A stretch of 64,000 bases of DNA, from the NCBI RefSeq assembly GCF_004005905.1, contig NZ_SACO01000016.1, forward strand, positions 1 to 64,000, written 5' to 3'. Position numbers and translations under genes: made by a program. The first letter of the stretch is position 1. Each line of letters begins with the position of its first letter. Below the pieces are notes generated by a model. That model was given only the letters and a program-made list of their open reading frames with translations. It was not told the DNA's origin and made no database searches. The stretch is from Novosphingobium umbonatum. Lineage in GTDB: Bacteria; Pseudomonadota; Alphaproteobacteria; Sphingomonadales; Sphingomonadaceae. Positions 26,994-35,509 of this stretch are shown one piece after another.

Positions 26994-28292
26994 TTATTTC
27001 GCTTCGGCCAGCACCAGAACCGTGGCCAGTTCATTGTTGAAATGGCGCAGGTTCACCGCCTTATCCAGCTTGAGCCCCTCATCGAGCGAGTGGTTGCGGA
27101 AGGTTTCAAAGCCCGATCCCAGCGTCAGGGCGGAAATGCCCTTGCTCATGGGAATATTGCTGTCGGTCGAACCGGCGCTATATTTGGGCGCGTAACCATT
27201 GGCCTTGGCCACGGCATCAGCCACTTTGACAATGCGGGCCTCCATCGGCGTGGTGCCACCGGGACGATCACCCACCAGCTTGGCTTCATAGCTGATCTTG
27301 CCCTTGGCGGTCGAACGCGCCGCATTTTCCGCTGCTACCGCTTCGGGCAGGATGGCAAGGAAGGTCTTTTCCTCGGCATCCAGTTCGGCCTTTCCATTGG
27401 AACGCATGTCGATGGTCATGGCGGTGGCAAAGGGGATGGAATTGACCGAGGTGCCGCCTTCGACAATGCCGACATTATAGACGGTCTTGGGATCGCTGGG
27501 CACCTGCATCTTGGAGAAGGCAACCATGGCATTGGCCATGGCATAGGCCGGATTCACCAGCCCGAAATCACCCATCGAATGGCCGCCGGGACCATTGAAA
27601 GTCACCTTGTAACGGCGCGAACCGGTGCCAGCATTGGTGATGCGCTCGCTCTGGCCGGGTTCAAAGCTGATGAAATGGGTGATGCGGTCCTTATACTTGC
27701 CCTGCGAGAACAGGTAGCGCACCCCGCGCAAGTCGCCCGGACCTTCCTCGCCCACATTGCCCATGAACAGGATGTCGGCCTTGGTGTTGAAACCGCCCGC
27801 CTTCATCGCGCGGATAAAGGCCAGCAGGACCGGCAGGCTGCACGTATCATCGCCAATACCGGGGGCGTAAAGCGTGTCGCCATCGCGGCGCACCTTCACA
27901 TTGGTGCCCTCGGGGAAGACCGTGTCGAGATGGGCGGTGATGACGATCAGCGGCGTGGCCTCACCCTTTGCACCGCCGGTGCCGTGACGCAGGCCCATCA
28001 CATTGCCCACGCCATCCATTTCCACGTCATCCAGCCCTTCGGCCTTCAACATGGCCATATAGGCCTTGGCGCGTGCTTCCTCCCTGAAAGGCGGGGCGGC
28101 GATTTCGGTCAAGGTGATGATATCCTTGACGATACGGTCATAGTCCCCCGCCAGCGAGGCGGTAGCCTTGGCAAATTTGGGGCTTTTGAGCAAAGCCTTG
28201 GCGGCGGCTTCCTCAGGCGCCGCCGCCAAGGCTTGCGGGGCGGCAAGCGCCACAGCGGCCAGCGAGGCAAAGGCGAACATGATGTTACGCAT
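26994..28292 (-). CDS. Exported M20/M25/M40-family metallopeptidase
   Basis: 432 residues with a signal peptide (MRNIMFAFASLAAVALAAPQ). The start is the Met at 28292, about 11 nt after GAGAGGA; the Met four codons earlier overlaps that site. Zinc-site motifs: ITAHLDTVFP, GIGDDTCSL, NVGEEGPGD and a final RNHSLDEG. Family members act as peptidases, carboxypeptidases or N-acyl hydrolases. It lies 21 bp after a TonB receptor and 20 bp before the nucleoside hydrolase, so in this purine operon it may trim an acyl or peptidyl group from an imported nucleoside derivative. Confidence 0.8.
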   Translation of the reverse strand: MRNIMFAFASLAAVALAAPQALAAAPEEAAAKALLKSPKFAKATASLAGDYDRIVKDIITLTEIAAPPFREEARAKAYMAMLKAEGLDDVEMDGVGNVMGLRHGTGGAKGEATPLIVITAHLDTVFPEGTNVKVRRDGDTLYAPGIGDDTCSLPVLLAFIRAMKAGGFNTKADILFMGNVGEEGPGDLRGVRYLFSQGKYKDRITHFISFEPGQSERITNAGTGSRRYKVTFNGPGGHSMGDFGLVNPAYAMANAMVAFSKMQVPSDPKTVYNVGIVEGGTSVNSIPFATAMTIDMRSNGKAELDAEEKTFLAILPEAVAAENAARSTAKGKISYEAKLVGDRPGGTTPMEARIVKVADAVAKANGYAPKYSAGSTDSNIPMSKGISALTLGSGFETFRNHSLDEGLKLDKAVNLRHFNNELATVLVLAEAK

Positions 28293-28313
28293 GGGAAAAG
28301 ACATCCTCTCTGT

Positions 28314-30629
28314 TTAGAAATTGCCGCGCAGGTTCACGCCGATCGTGCGGGGAGCGGTAGTCGAGATATAATCCGCCACGCCGCTGACCGCCGAGTAGTA
28401 GCTGACCGCATTGGTATCGAGCAGGTTGCGGACATAGAGATAGACGCCATAGCGCTCGTTCTCGATGCCGGCGCGCAGGTTGACCTGCGCATATTTGCCA
28501 TAGGTGCGATAGAGCGCATTGGTGGGGTTAAGCTGCGTGGTCATCTTGCCGGTATAGGTGAAATCGGCGCGGGCCATGCCCTTCCAGTCGCTGTTGATCG
28601 CCCAGCCATATTCAGCGCCCGCACTGGCCGTGGTGCGCGGAATTCCGGTCAGGATATGGCCGACGCGGCCCGCTGCGGTCACTTCGGAATTGATCTGGTC
28701 TGCCGTCAGGCGCGGATAGACCACCGAGAGCGAGCCATTGAGGAACAGGCCCTTGGTCGGCGTACCGCTCAATTCCGCTTCCACGCCTTCAATACGGGCC
28801 GAACCGACATTGCTGATATAGCTGAAATTGCCATAGGTCGCGGTGACCGAGGTCTGCATATTGGTCCAGTCGATGCGATAGGCATCCACGTTGAAGGTCA
28901 GCTTGCGATCAAACCACTGGGTTTTCAGACCCAACTCATAGTTCCACAGCGAGTCCGCCTTATACTGCTTGGCCGAGTCCGGAATACCCGGCGTCAGGTT
29001 CGCGCCACCGGGGCGGAAACCCTGTGAGGCGGTGGCATAAATCATCAGATCGCGGGTGGGCTTCAGTTCGATATTATACTTCTGGTTGAAACCATCGGCG
29101 CTGGCATTCACCTCGGTATAGGCCATGGGCGTCTGGCCGTTGAAATAATTGTAGCCCAGATAGGCGCCGCCCACGATCTTCTTGTAATGGTAATGGCGCA
29201 GACCCGCCGTCACGCTCAGAATGTCGATCGGGCGATAGGTGATTTCGCCAAATTGCGCGGTCTGGTTGATCACATCCCGCACAAAGCGCGAGCCCAGATC
29301 GACCACGGGGGTGCGCATCTCGCCCGTACCGGCGACACCGGCGAAAACGGTCGTGTCCACGCGATCCTTGCGGTTTTCAAAAAAGGCACCCAGCGTATAG
29401 TTCAAACGGCCCTTGCCATCGGAACTGAGGCGCAATTCATTGGTGAGATTTTCTACCCAGCGCGGCTGATAATTGCCAATCGGCATCTGGGCCTTGGCCC
29501 AGTCGAGATAATTGGCGCGCAATTGGGCCGAGCTATAACCGCCCGCGCTGGACGCGCAGGTGCTGGACGAGGTGGTGGTGCCCGCCGCGCCCGATTGCAG
29601 CATCGAACCGGCATAGGTGTTCTGGAACAAGCCGCAATAGCGGTAGGAATTGGCCACCGAGGTGTAATTGTCCGTGTTGTCATTGGTCTGGCGCACATCC
29701 CAACGGTAATAGCCATTGGCCAGCGACAGGGTGCCAATCGGCGTGTTCCACTTGGTGTCCAGCGAGAAGATCTTCTGCTTGTCGATGGCAGGGGTAAAGA
29801 TGCGCAGGCCCGAAGTGAACAGCCCCACCGAAGGTGCCCAGAGCGAGGTCCCGCCCGTGTGCTGGTCCTGCAGGATACCCATGAAATTGATGCGCAAATT
29901 GTTGGTCGGGCGGAAACCCAGCATCAGGCGGCCACCGGTGGTGACCGTGTTGTTCATGTTGTAACGGCCAATCGAGGGATCATCGACAAAGCCGCCGGTG
30001 CGCTGGCGATAGACGGCCAGACGCGCAGCCAGCATATCCTTGACGATCGGCACATTGACCGCGCCCTTGACGCTATAGCCGGTGCCGCCGCTCTTGACGG
30101 TTTCCAGACTGGCCTCGGCGGTGCCTTCATAATCCTTCAGGTTCGCCTGCTTGAACAGCACGCGCAATGTTCCGCCCATCGAGCCCGAACCATAGAGCGT
30201 GCCCTGCGGCCCACGCAGAACTTCAAGGCGCTCGGTATCGAACAGGTTGAGGTTGGGGGTCGAACCCGAAGGGTCCGAGGTGGTGCCGGCAGGGCCGGTC
30301 AGCGGCACTTCGCCGAAATAGACGCCGACCGTGGCTTCACCGGCGGTCTGGATGCCGCGGATCGACACGCGGGTGCGGCCCGATTCACTGGCCAACAGGT
30401 TGAGGCTGGGCACCGAACGCGCCACATCGGCAATGCCGGCCGCGCCCATATTGTTCAATGTGTTGCCGCTCATGGCGGTAATGGCCAAAGGCGTATCCTG
30501 CACGCGGGTTTCACGCTTTAGCGCGGTGACGACAATATCGCCGCCCTCGCCCGCCGTTTGCGCCAGGGCAGGCGTGACCGCAAAGGCCGAAATCGTCGCC
30601 AACAAGGCGGCACAGATGTTACGCTTCAT
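28314..30629 (-). CDS. TonB-dependent outer-membrane receptor of the purine operon
   Basis: 771 residues from MKRNICAALLATISAF. A signal peptide (ending PALA) precedes a TonB box (DIVVTALKR), the plug signatures VSIRGIQTAGEATVGVYFGE and RLEVLRGPQGTLYGSG, and a barrel ending in VNLRGNF. It is the first gene of the minus-strand operon with M20 peptidase, nucleoside hydrolase, nucleobase permease and adenosine deaminase, so the imported ligand is probably a purine nucleoside or a conjugate of one (inference from neighbours). It is divergent from the two-component system. Confidence 0.85.
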   Translation of the reverse strand: MKRNICAALLATISAFAVTPALAQTAGEGGDIVVTALKRETRVQDTPLAITAMSGNTLNNMGAAGIADVARSVPSLNLLASESGRTRVSIRGIQTAGEATVGVYFGEVPLTGPAGTTSDPSGSTPNLNLFDTERLEVLRGPQGTLYGSGSMGGTLRVLFKQANLKDYEGTAEASLETVKSGGTGYSVKGAVNVPIVKDMLAARLAVYRQRTGGFVDDPSIGRYNMNNTVTTGGRLMLGFRPTNNLRINFMGILQDQHTGGTSLWAPSVGLFTSGLRIFTPAIDKQKIFSLDTKWNTPIGTLSLANGYYRWDVRQTNDNTDNYTSVANSYRYCGLFQNTYAGSMLQSGAAGTTTSSSTCASSAGGYSSAQLRANYLDWAKAQMPIGNYQPRWVENLTNELRLSSDGKGRLNYTLGAFFENRKDRVDTTVFAGVAGTGEMRTPVVDLGSRFVRDVINQTAQFGEITYRPIDILSVTAGLRHYHYKKIVGGAYLGYNYFNGQTPMAYTEVNASADGFNQKYNIELKPTRDLMIYATASQGFRPGGANLTPGIPDSAKQYKADSLWNYELGLKTQWFDRKLTFNVDAYRIDWTNMQTSVTATYGNFSYISNVGSARIEGVEAELSGTPTKGLFLNGSLSVVYPRLTADQINSEVTAAGRVGHILTGIPRTTASAGAEYGWAINSDWKGMARADFTYTGKMTTQLNPTNALYRTYGKYAQVNLRAGIENERYGVYLYVRNLLDTNAVSYYSAVSGVADYISTTAPRTIGVNLRGNF

Positions 30630-30777
30630 GATCCATCCCTCATTTGCCATCCGCCCGCTGCGTCGCCGTGGCAGGAAACAGGCCAGCCTTCTGGCGGGCG
30701 ACCTTTCCTTGCCGACAGGCCGACACGGGCGAAAAACCCCGAATTTCCTCTCTGCTGGCGCAGGTTAGGAGCGGCTG

Positions 30778-30797
30778 CCTGTCATCATCCTGTCACG
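30778..30797 (+). promoter_or_regulatory. Pho-box-like tandem site upstream of two-component system
   Basis: CCTGTCATCATCCTGTCACG contains two CTGTCA half-sites 11 bp apart, the arrangement bound by OmpR/PhoB-family regulators and very close to the enterobacterial Pho box. It lies about 100 bp upstream of the response-regulator gene and about 150 bp upstream of the divergent TonB-receptor operon. A 19/20-identical copy occurs at 34145-34164. The other ~250 bp of this intergenic region hold no gene. Confidence 0.6.
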
Positions 30798-30898
30798 ATG
30801 ACCGCTTGCACTTTCGCCTTTTTGCGTATTTTGGGACCATCGCGCCGCGCCACATGGTGCAAACCACGTCGAGCCTGCCCGCCACCAAAGGACCCAAG

Positions 30899-31564
30899 AT
30901 GCGCATTCTGATTGTGGAAGATGATCCACGCCTTGCCCGTGGCATGGCCGCCTCGCTGGAAGCCTCCAGCTTTGCGGTGGATATGGCGCATAATGCCGAG
31001 GATGCCGCCGCTCTGGCCGCGCGTGATCCGTTCAATGCGATCATTCTGGATCTGGGCCTGCCCGATGGCGACGGGCTGGAATTGCTCAAAACACTGCGGC
31101 GAAGGGGGGATAGCACGCCAATCATGATCGTCACCGCCCGCGATGGCGTGGATGACCGTGTGGCAGGGCTCGACCATGGGGCCGATGATTATATGGCCAA
31201 GCCTTTCCACCCACGCGAACTGGCCTCGCGCGTGCGGGCGCTGGTGCGGCGCAGTCTGGGCAGCCCTGACCCCGTGTTGCGTGTGGGGGCCTTGACGCTC
31301 GACCGCTCCACCCGCAGCGTCAGGCTGGCCGATGCGCCGGTGGAGTTGCGGCGGCGGGAATTGGCGGTGCTGGAAACGCTGATGGGGCGGCCGGGCAAAG
31401 TGGTGCCCAAGGACCGCATGGTCGCCGAGGTTTTCAGCCTGTCCGAAGCGGTCGCTCCCAATGCGCTGGAGGTCTATGTCGGCCGTCTGCGCCGCAAATT
31501 GAGCCCGCATGGTCCCACAATCCACACTGTGCGGGGTTTGGGCTATATGATCGATGCCCATTAA
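30899..31564 (+). CDS. OmpR-family response regulator (TctD/QseB type)
   Basis: 221 residues: receiver domain (1-115) with acidic pocket Glu7-Asp8-Asp9, phospho-acceptor Asp51 in LDLGLPDGDG, and the conserved Lys101 in YMAKPF, then an OmpR-type winged helix (about 125-221) with RRRELAVLETLM and LEVYVGRLRRKL. It is a DNA-binding transcription factor, phosphorylated by the kinase whose gene overlaps its 3' end by 11 bp. The start is the ATG after AAAGGAC; an in-frame upstream extension has no homology. The 20-bp site in its own promoter and the copy before the symporter gene are likely targets. Confidence 0.9.
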   Translation: MRILIVEDDPRLARGMAASLEASSFAVDMAHNAEDAAALAARDPFNAIILDLGLPDGDGLELLKTLRRRGDSTPIMIVTARDGVDDRVAGLDHGADDYMAKPFHPRELASRVRALVRRSLGSPDPVLRVGALTLDRSTRSVRLADAPVELRRRELAVLETLMGRPGKVVPKDRMVAEVFSLSEAVAPNALEVYVGRLRRKLSPHGPTIHTVRGLGYMIDAH

Positions 31565-33134
31565 TCGGCGCTGGAAGGCAGGGGCTTGGCCGCGATCCTT
31601 GCGCGGCCATCTGACGCTGGTGGTGATGGTGCCACTGACCGCGCTGGTGATCACTTTTGCGGCCATTACCTGCTGGATGATCGAAAGCTCGATCACCGAT
31701 ACATCCGACCGCATCCTGATCGGATCGACCCGCCTGATCAGCCGCGCGGTCAACCATGACGAGGTGATCCGCGCCCATTTGCTGCCTCTGGCCGTGGCCC
31801 TGTTGCAAAGACGGACCGCGCCGGTCACGCATTACAGCATTTACGATGGCCCCCGTCTGATTGCCGGCCGCGCCGACCTGCTGCCCCCGCCCGATTATAC
31901 CGCGGACGGACGGCGGATTGGCCCCTTGCATGACTCGCCCCATTTCGCCCCCACGCCGCACGAACCGCATCTGACGCGCGGCTATGTCGACCCCAACGAT
32001 GCGGAAGGGGTGGAGCAGGCTGCCTATCTGCGCAATGGCATGCTGGAGGGCAAGGCAGTGCGTATCGCCACCGAATTGCGCCGTTTACAGGCCAATGGCC
32101 ATCTGGTGGCGGTGCAGGTCGCCGAATTTGACGATGACCGCTATGCCTCGGAAAGGATCTATTTCCAGCGCGTGGCCAGCGCGGGCGTGTTGATCACCCT
32201 GTTTTCGCTGTTTCTTTTCTATTCCGCTCTGGCCTGGGGGCTGCGCCATTTCGCCGCGCTGACCAACCAGATCGCCGCCGAACAAAGCAACCCGCTGCAT
32301 TTCCGCCTGTTGCCCGATGGCAATGGCCCGCGCGAGGCGCAGATGATTGCCCGCGCCTATAATGCCCTGATGACGCGGGCGGAAAGCGCGGTGGTTTCGC
32401 TGCGGCAGTTCACCTCCAATGCCTCGCATCAATTGCGCACCCCTTTGGCGGTGTTGCGGGTGCATCTCGACGTGCTGGAAACCTATGGCGCGGCCAGTCC
32501 GCAGGGGAAAATGGCGCTGGACGATATTGCCGCCTCGGTCGACACATTGGAGCGCCTTTTGCAGCAATTGCTGGTGCTGGCCCGATTGGACGAGCGTAGC
32601 GGCAGCATCAAGGGGCGCTTCGATCCGGCCTTGGTAGCCAGCGATGTGATTGCCGCGCGATTGCCCGCTTTGCAAAAGGCCGATGTCTGCATCAGCTTTG
32701 AAGAAAGCACGCCTTTATTCGCCCCTGCACAGGGTGATGCCGCGCTGGCGGCGGAAATGATGGGCAATTTGCTGGATAATGCGGTGGCCTATAACCGGCC
32801 GGGCGGCAAAGTGGTATTCCGCCTGATGGCGATGCCCAACATGGCGCGGGTGGAAATCGAGGACGATGGCCCCGGCATTCCCGCCGCCGAGCGCGAGAAA
32901 GTGTGGCAGCGTTTCTATCGCTCGGCGGGGCAAACAGGCAATGAGGATGGCTGCGGTTTGGGCCTGCCGATTGTGCGCGCCATCGCCGATGCCATAGGTG
33001 CCAAGGTCACCTTGCGCGAGGGGCAAGGCGGCCATGGCACCTGTGCGGTGATCGATTTCGCCTTGGTTACTGGCGATGAAGCTAGCCTTTGGCCCGCGAA
33101 CAGCAGCAAGCTGGGCGGGAAAACAGCGGCTTAG
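31554..33134 (+). CDS. TctE/QseC-type sensor histidine kinase
   Basis: 526-residue inner-membrane kinase. One N-terminal membrane helix (about 20-43), a periplasmic sensor (about 44-205, rich in Pro and Asp) and a second helix (about 206-230) precede the DHp helix with phospho-accepting His292 in NASHQLRTPLA, and an ATPase domain with N (NLLDNAVAYNRPGG), G1 (DDGPGIP) and G2 (GCGLGLPI) boxes. The NASHQLRTPLA motif is typical of TctE-like kinases that sense carboxylic acids. It shares an operon with its regulator. Confidence 0.9.
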   Translation: MPINRRWKAGAWPRSLRGHLTLVVMVPLTALVITFAAITCWMIESSITDTSDRILIGSTRLISRAVNHDEVIRAHLLPLAVALLQRRTAPVTHYSIYDGPRLIAGRADLLPPPDYTADGRRIGPLHDSPHFAPTPHEPHLTRGYVDPNDAEGVEQAAYLRNGMLEGKAVRIATELRRLQANGHLVAVQVAEFDDDRYASERIYFQRVASAGVLITLFSLFLFYSALAWGLRHFAALTNQIAAEQSNPLHFRLLPDGNGPREAQMIARAYNALMTRAESAVVSLRQFTSNASHQLRTPLAVLRVHLDVLETYGAASPQGKMALDDIAASVDTLERLLQQLLVLARLDERSGSIKGRFDPALVASDVIAARLPALQKADVCISFEESTPLFAPAQGDAALAAEMMGNLLDNAVAYNRPGGKVVFRLMAMPNMARVEIEDDGPGIPAAEREKVWQRFYRSAGQTGNEDGCGLGLPIVRAIADAIGAKVTLREGQGGHGTCAVIDFALVTGDEASLWPANSSKLGGKTAA

Positions 33135-33150
33135 GCGGTTGGGGGCCGCC

Positions 33151-33993
33151 TCACTCGCGCAACCATTCGGCGAAAATCTCACCCCGATGGCCTGCAGGCG
33201 CCAATGCGCCGCGCAAGGCCTCCAGCAAAGGCGGCAGAGCCTGCGTAAAGGCATAGGGCGGATTAATGATGAACAGGCCCGCGCCATTATAGATGCCGGG
33301 CTGGTCAGTATCGTATAACCAATGCTCGACATTCAGGAATTTGGGGATGCCCAGCTTGCGCAACTGATGCTTCCACTGGGCATGGGTGGGCCGCTCTTTC
33401 AACGGATACCAGATCACACTTACCCCATGCGCCCATTTGCGATGCGCGGCGGCCAGAGTGGCGACAATACGCGCACGTTCGTCGGTCTGTTCATAGGGCG
33501 GATCCACCACCACCACGCCGCGGCCGGTGCGAGGGGGGACCATCGCCAGCCACAATTCATAGGCGTCGCGCTCATGCACGGCGGCCGATGTGGCGCGCAT
33601 CGCGCAGCGCAGGGCATAGGCGTCCTCGGGATGCTTTTCATTCAGGATCAGAAAATCCTGCGGACGGAGCATTTGCGCCAAAAATTTCGGCGATCCGGGA
33701 TAGAGACGCGGCCCTTCCCCGATCGTGACAGCATCATTCACCGCCTGAACCGCGGCGCGATAATCGCCCAGCAAAGGGTTCTGGTCCGCAAAGGCGCGCA
33801 TCACCCCCTGCATGGCCTCGCCGGTGCGCTGGGCCTGTTCGCCCTGCAGGTCATAAAGCCCGCAACCGGCGTGGGTGTCGATCAGCGTCAGCGCCCCCTC
33901 TTTCTGCTGCAATGCCCGCAATAATGCGATCAACAAGGCATGCTTGACGACATCGGCGCTGTTCCCAGCGTGAAAGGAGTGACGATAATTCAT
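33151..33993 (-). CDS. rlmJ: 23S rRNA (adenine-2030-N6)-methyltransferase RlmJ
   Basis: 280 residues, normal length for RlmJ, which uses SAM to methylate A2030 of 23S rRNA. The N terminus MNYRHSFHAGNSADVVKHAL is the family signature and contains the SAM-binding start. The catalytic motif IV is DPPY (in VVVVDPPYEQTDE), and GCGLYDLQG and WYPLKER also match. It is convergent with the histidine kinase gene (16-bp gap). This is normally a chromosomal core gene, so its position here says something about the replicon. Confidence 0.9.
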   Translation of the reverse strand: MNYRHSFHAGNSADVVKHALLIALLRALQQKEGALTLIDTHAGCGLYDLQGEQAQRTGEAMQGVMRAFADQNPLLGDYRAAVQAVNDAVTIGEGPRLYPGSPKFLAQMLRPQDFLILNEKHPEDAYALRCAMRATSAAVHERDAYELWLAMVPPRTGRGVVVVDPPYEQTDERARIVATLAAAHRKWAHGVSVIWYPLKERPTHAQWKHQLRKLGIPKFLNVEHWLYDTDQPGIYNGAGLFIINPPYAFTQALPPLLEALRGALAPAGHRGEIFAEWLRE

Positions 33994-34144
33994 TGTTCTT
34001 CAAAGATCCTGACGATCTGAATGGTTAGGCCCCGCAAGGCACCAAAGCCATGCGCGAGTCGATACCATCAGCCAATCTGACGCCCGTATAGAGTCAGAGG
34101 AAAATAGCAAAGCGCGCCAGTCTGGCAGCACAGAAATCGCCTTC

Positions 34145-34164
34145 CGTGACAGGATGCTGACAGG
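34145..34164 (-). promoter_or_regulatory. Second Pho-box-like tandem site, symporter promoter
   Basis: On the minus strand this reads CCTGTCAGCATCCTGTCACG, identical to the site at 30778-30797 except for one base. It is 13 bp upstream of a -10-like TATAGT at 34177-34182, the place from which an OmpR-family activator would contact RNA polymerase. The divergent rlmJ start is about 150 bp away. Confidence 0.6.
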
Positions 34165-34181
34165 AGGACGGGTGCATATAG

Positions 34182-34201
34182 TGTCACCGTCGAACGTGAC
34201 A
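34182..34201. promoter_or_regulatory. TGTCAC inverted repeat overlapping symporter start region
   Basis: TGTCAC-N8-GTGACA spans the expected transcription start of the symporter gene. The right arm continues as GTGACAG, the same half-site as in the tandem site upstream, 39 bp from the nearest half-site there. It could be an additional, possibly repressing, binding position. Confidence 0.4.
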
Positions 34202-34211
34202 GCGGCATGTG

Positions 34212-35483
34212 ATGCAGAATTTTCCGCCTCCCTCTCCCTCGGCCCCTCCGCAAAGGACGGGTCAAACCCGCGCCCGCACCGCCCCCCATCTTCCCCTATT
34301 GGGTGGGCTGGTGCTGGGCGCCTCGGCGGGGGCTTTGATGCGGGTGCTGCCGGTGGATCCATCGGCGCTGGACTTTGTGCTGGCCAATCTGGTCCGGCCT
34401 TTGGAGCAGCTTTTCCTGCAATTGCTGTTCCTGCTCATCCTCCCACTGGTGTTTTCGGCCATTGTATCGGGCCTGGCCCGATTGCGTGGCAAGGTGGTGA
34501 TGCGGGCGCTATTGCTGCGTTTGTTGGCCTATATGACGGGGCTGACCATTCTGTCGGCGGTGATTGGCATGGCCATGGCGATCCTGTTCCGTCCGGGCGA
34601 GAATATGGCGGTCGACCTGCGCCACCTGCCCAAAATCGGCCCCGCCGCCACGCTCCCCCATGAAACCAGCGGGTTGCTGGACATGCTGCTGGCCCGTCCG
34701 GTGATGGCGCTGACCGTTCTGGCGCTGTTGGTGGGGATGGTGGTCAGCCGCAACCGGCATCGCAGCATGCGCCATCTGGTGCTCACGACAGAAGGCCTGT
34801 TCAACATCGGCATGGCGCTGATCGGGCTGATCGCACGCTTTGCGCCGGTGGCGGTGCTGTGTGTGATGTTTGATATGACGGCGGTTTTCGGTTGGCCGCT
34901 GCTGCTGCATCTCAGCGGTTATTTCAGCGTGGTTATTGCCGCGCTTTGCCTGCATTTGCTGGTGTCTGCGCTGGGGCTGGCATGGATGGGCGGCGGGATC
35001 AGCCCGTGTTATTTCCTGCGTGCGCTGCGTTCGGTGATGGTGATGGCCTTTACCACCAGTTCCTCTTTTTCAACCCTGCCCACCGCGCTCCACGCCGCCG
35101 AACAGGAATTGGGTCTGCCCGCCCGCGTCGCCCGTCCCGCGCTGGGTCTGGGCTGTGTCGCCAATCAGGGGGGCACGATCATCTATACCACGGTCACCGT
35201 GATCTTTCTGGCGCAATGTTTCGGAATGGAATTGAGCGGTTGGCAGCAATTCACGGTGTTTGGCCTCTCCATTCTGGCCGGTCTTGGCACGATGGGCGTG
35301 CCGGCGGGCAGCCTGCCTTTGACCACCATGTTGCTGGCGCTGTTGCATGTGCCCAATGAAGGGATCGGCCTGATCATCGGGATCGACCGGTTGATGGATA
35401 TGTGCCGCACGGTGCCCAATGTGGTGGGCGATCTGGCCGTGGCGGCGGCTTTAAGCCATAATCTGGAAGAAGGGGCGCCCTAG
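34212..35483 (+). CDS. Dicarboxylate/amino acid:cation symporter (DAACS family)
   Basis: 423-residue inner-membrane transporter of the DctA/GltP family (normally 400-440 aa), which imports C4-dicarboxylates or acidic amino acids with Na+ or H+. Visible signatures: LFLLILPLVFSAIVSGLARL, the serine-rich re-entrant loop TTSSSFSTLPTAL, the GCVANQGGTIIY segment (where relatives carry NMDGT-like residues) and the second loop GTMGVPAGSLPLTTM followed by DRLMDMCRTVPNVVGD. The ATG is preceded by an in-frame GTG; either may start. The shared 20-bp site in its promoter suggests control by the nearby TctDE-like system. Confidence 0.85.
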   Translation: MQNFPPPSPSAPPQRTGQTRARTAPHLPLLGGLVLGASAGALMRVLPVDPSALDFVLANLVRPLEQLFLQLLFLLILPLVFSAIVSGLARLRGKVVMRALLLRLLAYMTGLTILSAVIGMAMAILFRPGENMAVDLRHLPKIGPAATLPHETSGLLDMLLARPVMALTVLALLVGMVVSRNRHRSMRHLVLTTEGLFNIGMALIGLIARFAPVAVLCVMFDMTAVFGWPLLLHLSGYFSVVIAALCLHLLVSALGLAWMGGGISPCYFLRALRSVMVMAFTTSSSFSTLPTALHAAEQELGLPARVARPALGLGCVANQGGTIIYTTVTVIFLAQCFGMELSGWQQFTVFGLSILAGLGTMGVPAGSLPLTTMLLALLHVPNEGIGLIIGIDRLMDMCRTVPNVVGDLAVAAALSHNLEEGAP

Positions 35484-35491
35484 GACGCCCC
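35472..35491. terminator. Hairpin at end of symporter gene
   Basis: GGGGCG and CGCCCC pair across an 8-nt loop that contains the stop codon; CTCCCCTTTGTTTT follows. It probably terminates the symporter transcript and also ends the convergent propeller gene's transcript. Confidence 0.5.
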
Positions 35492-35509
35492 CTCCCCTTT
35501 GTTTTACGC

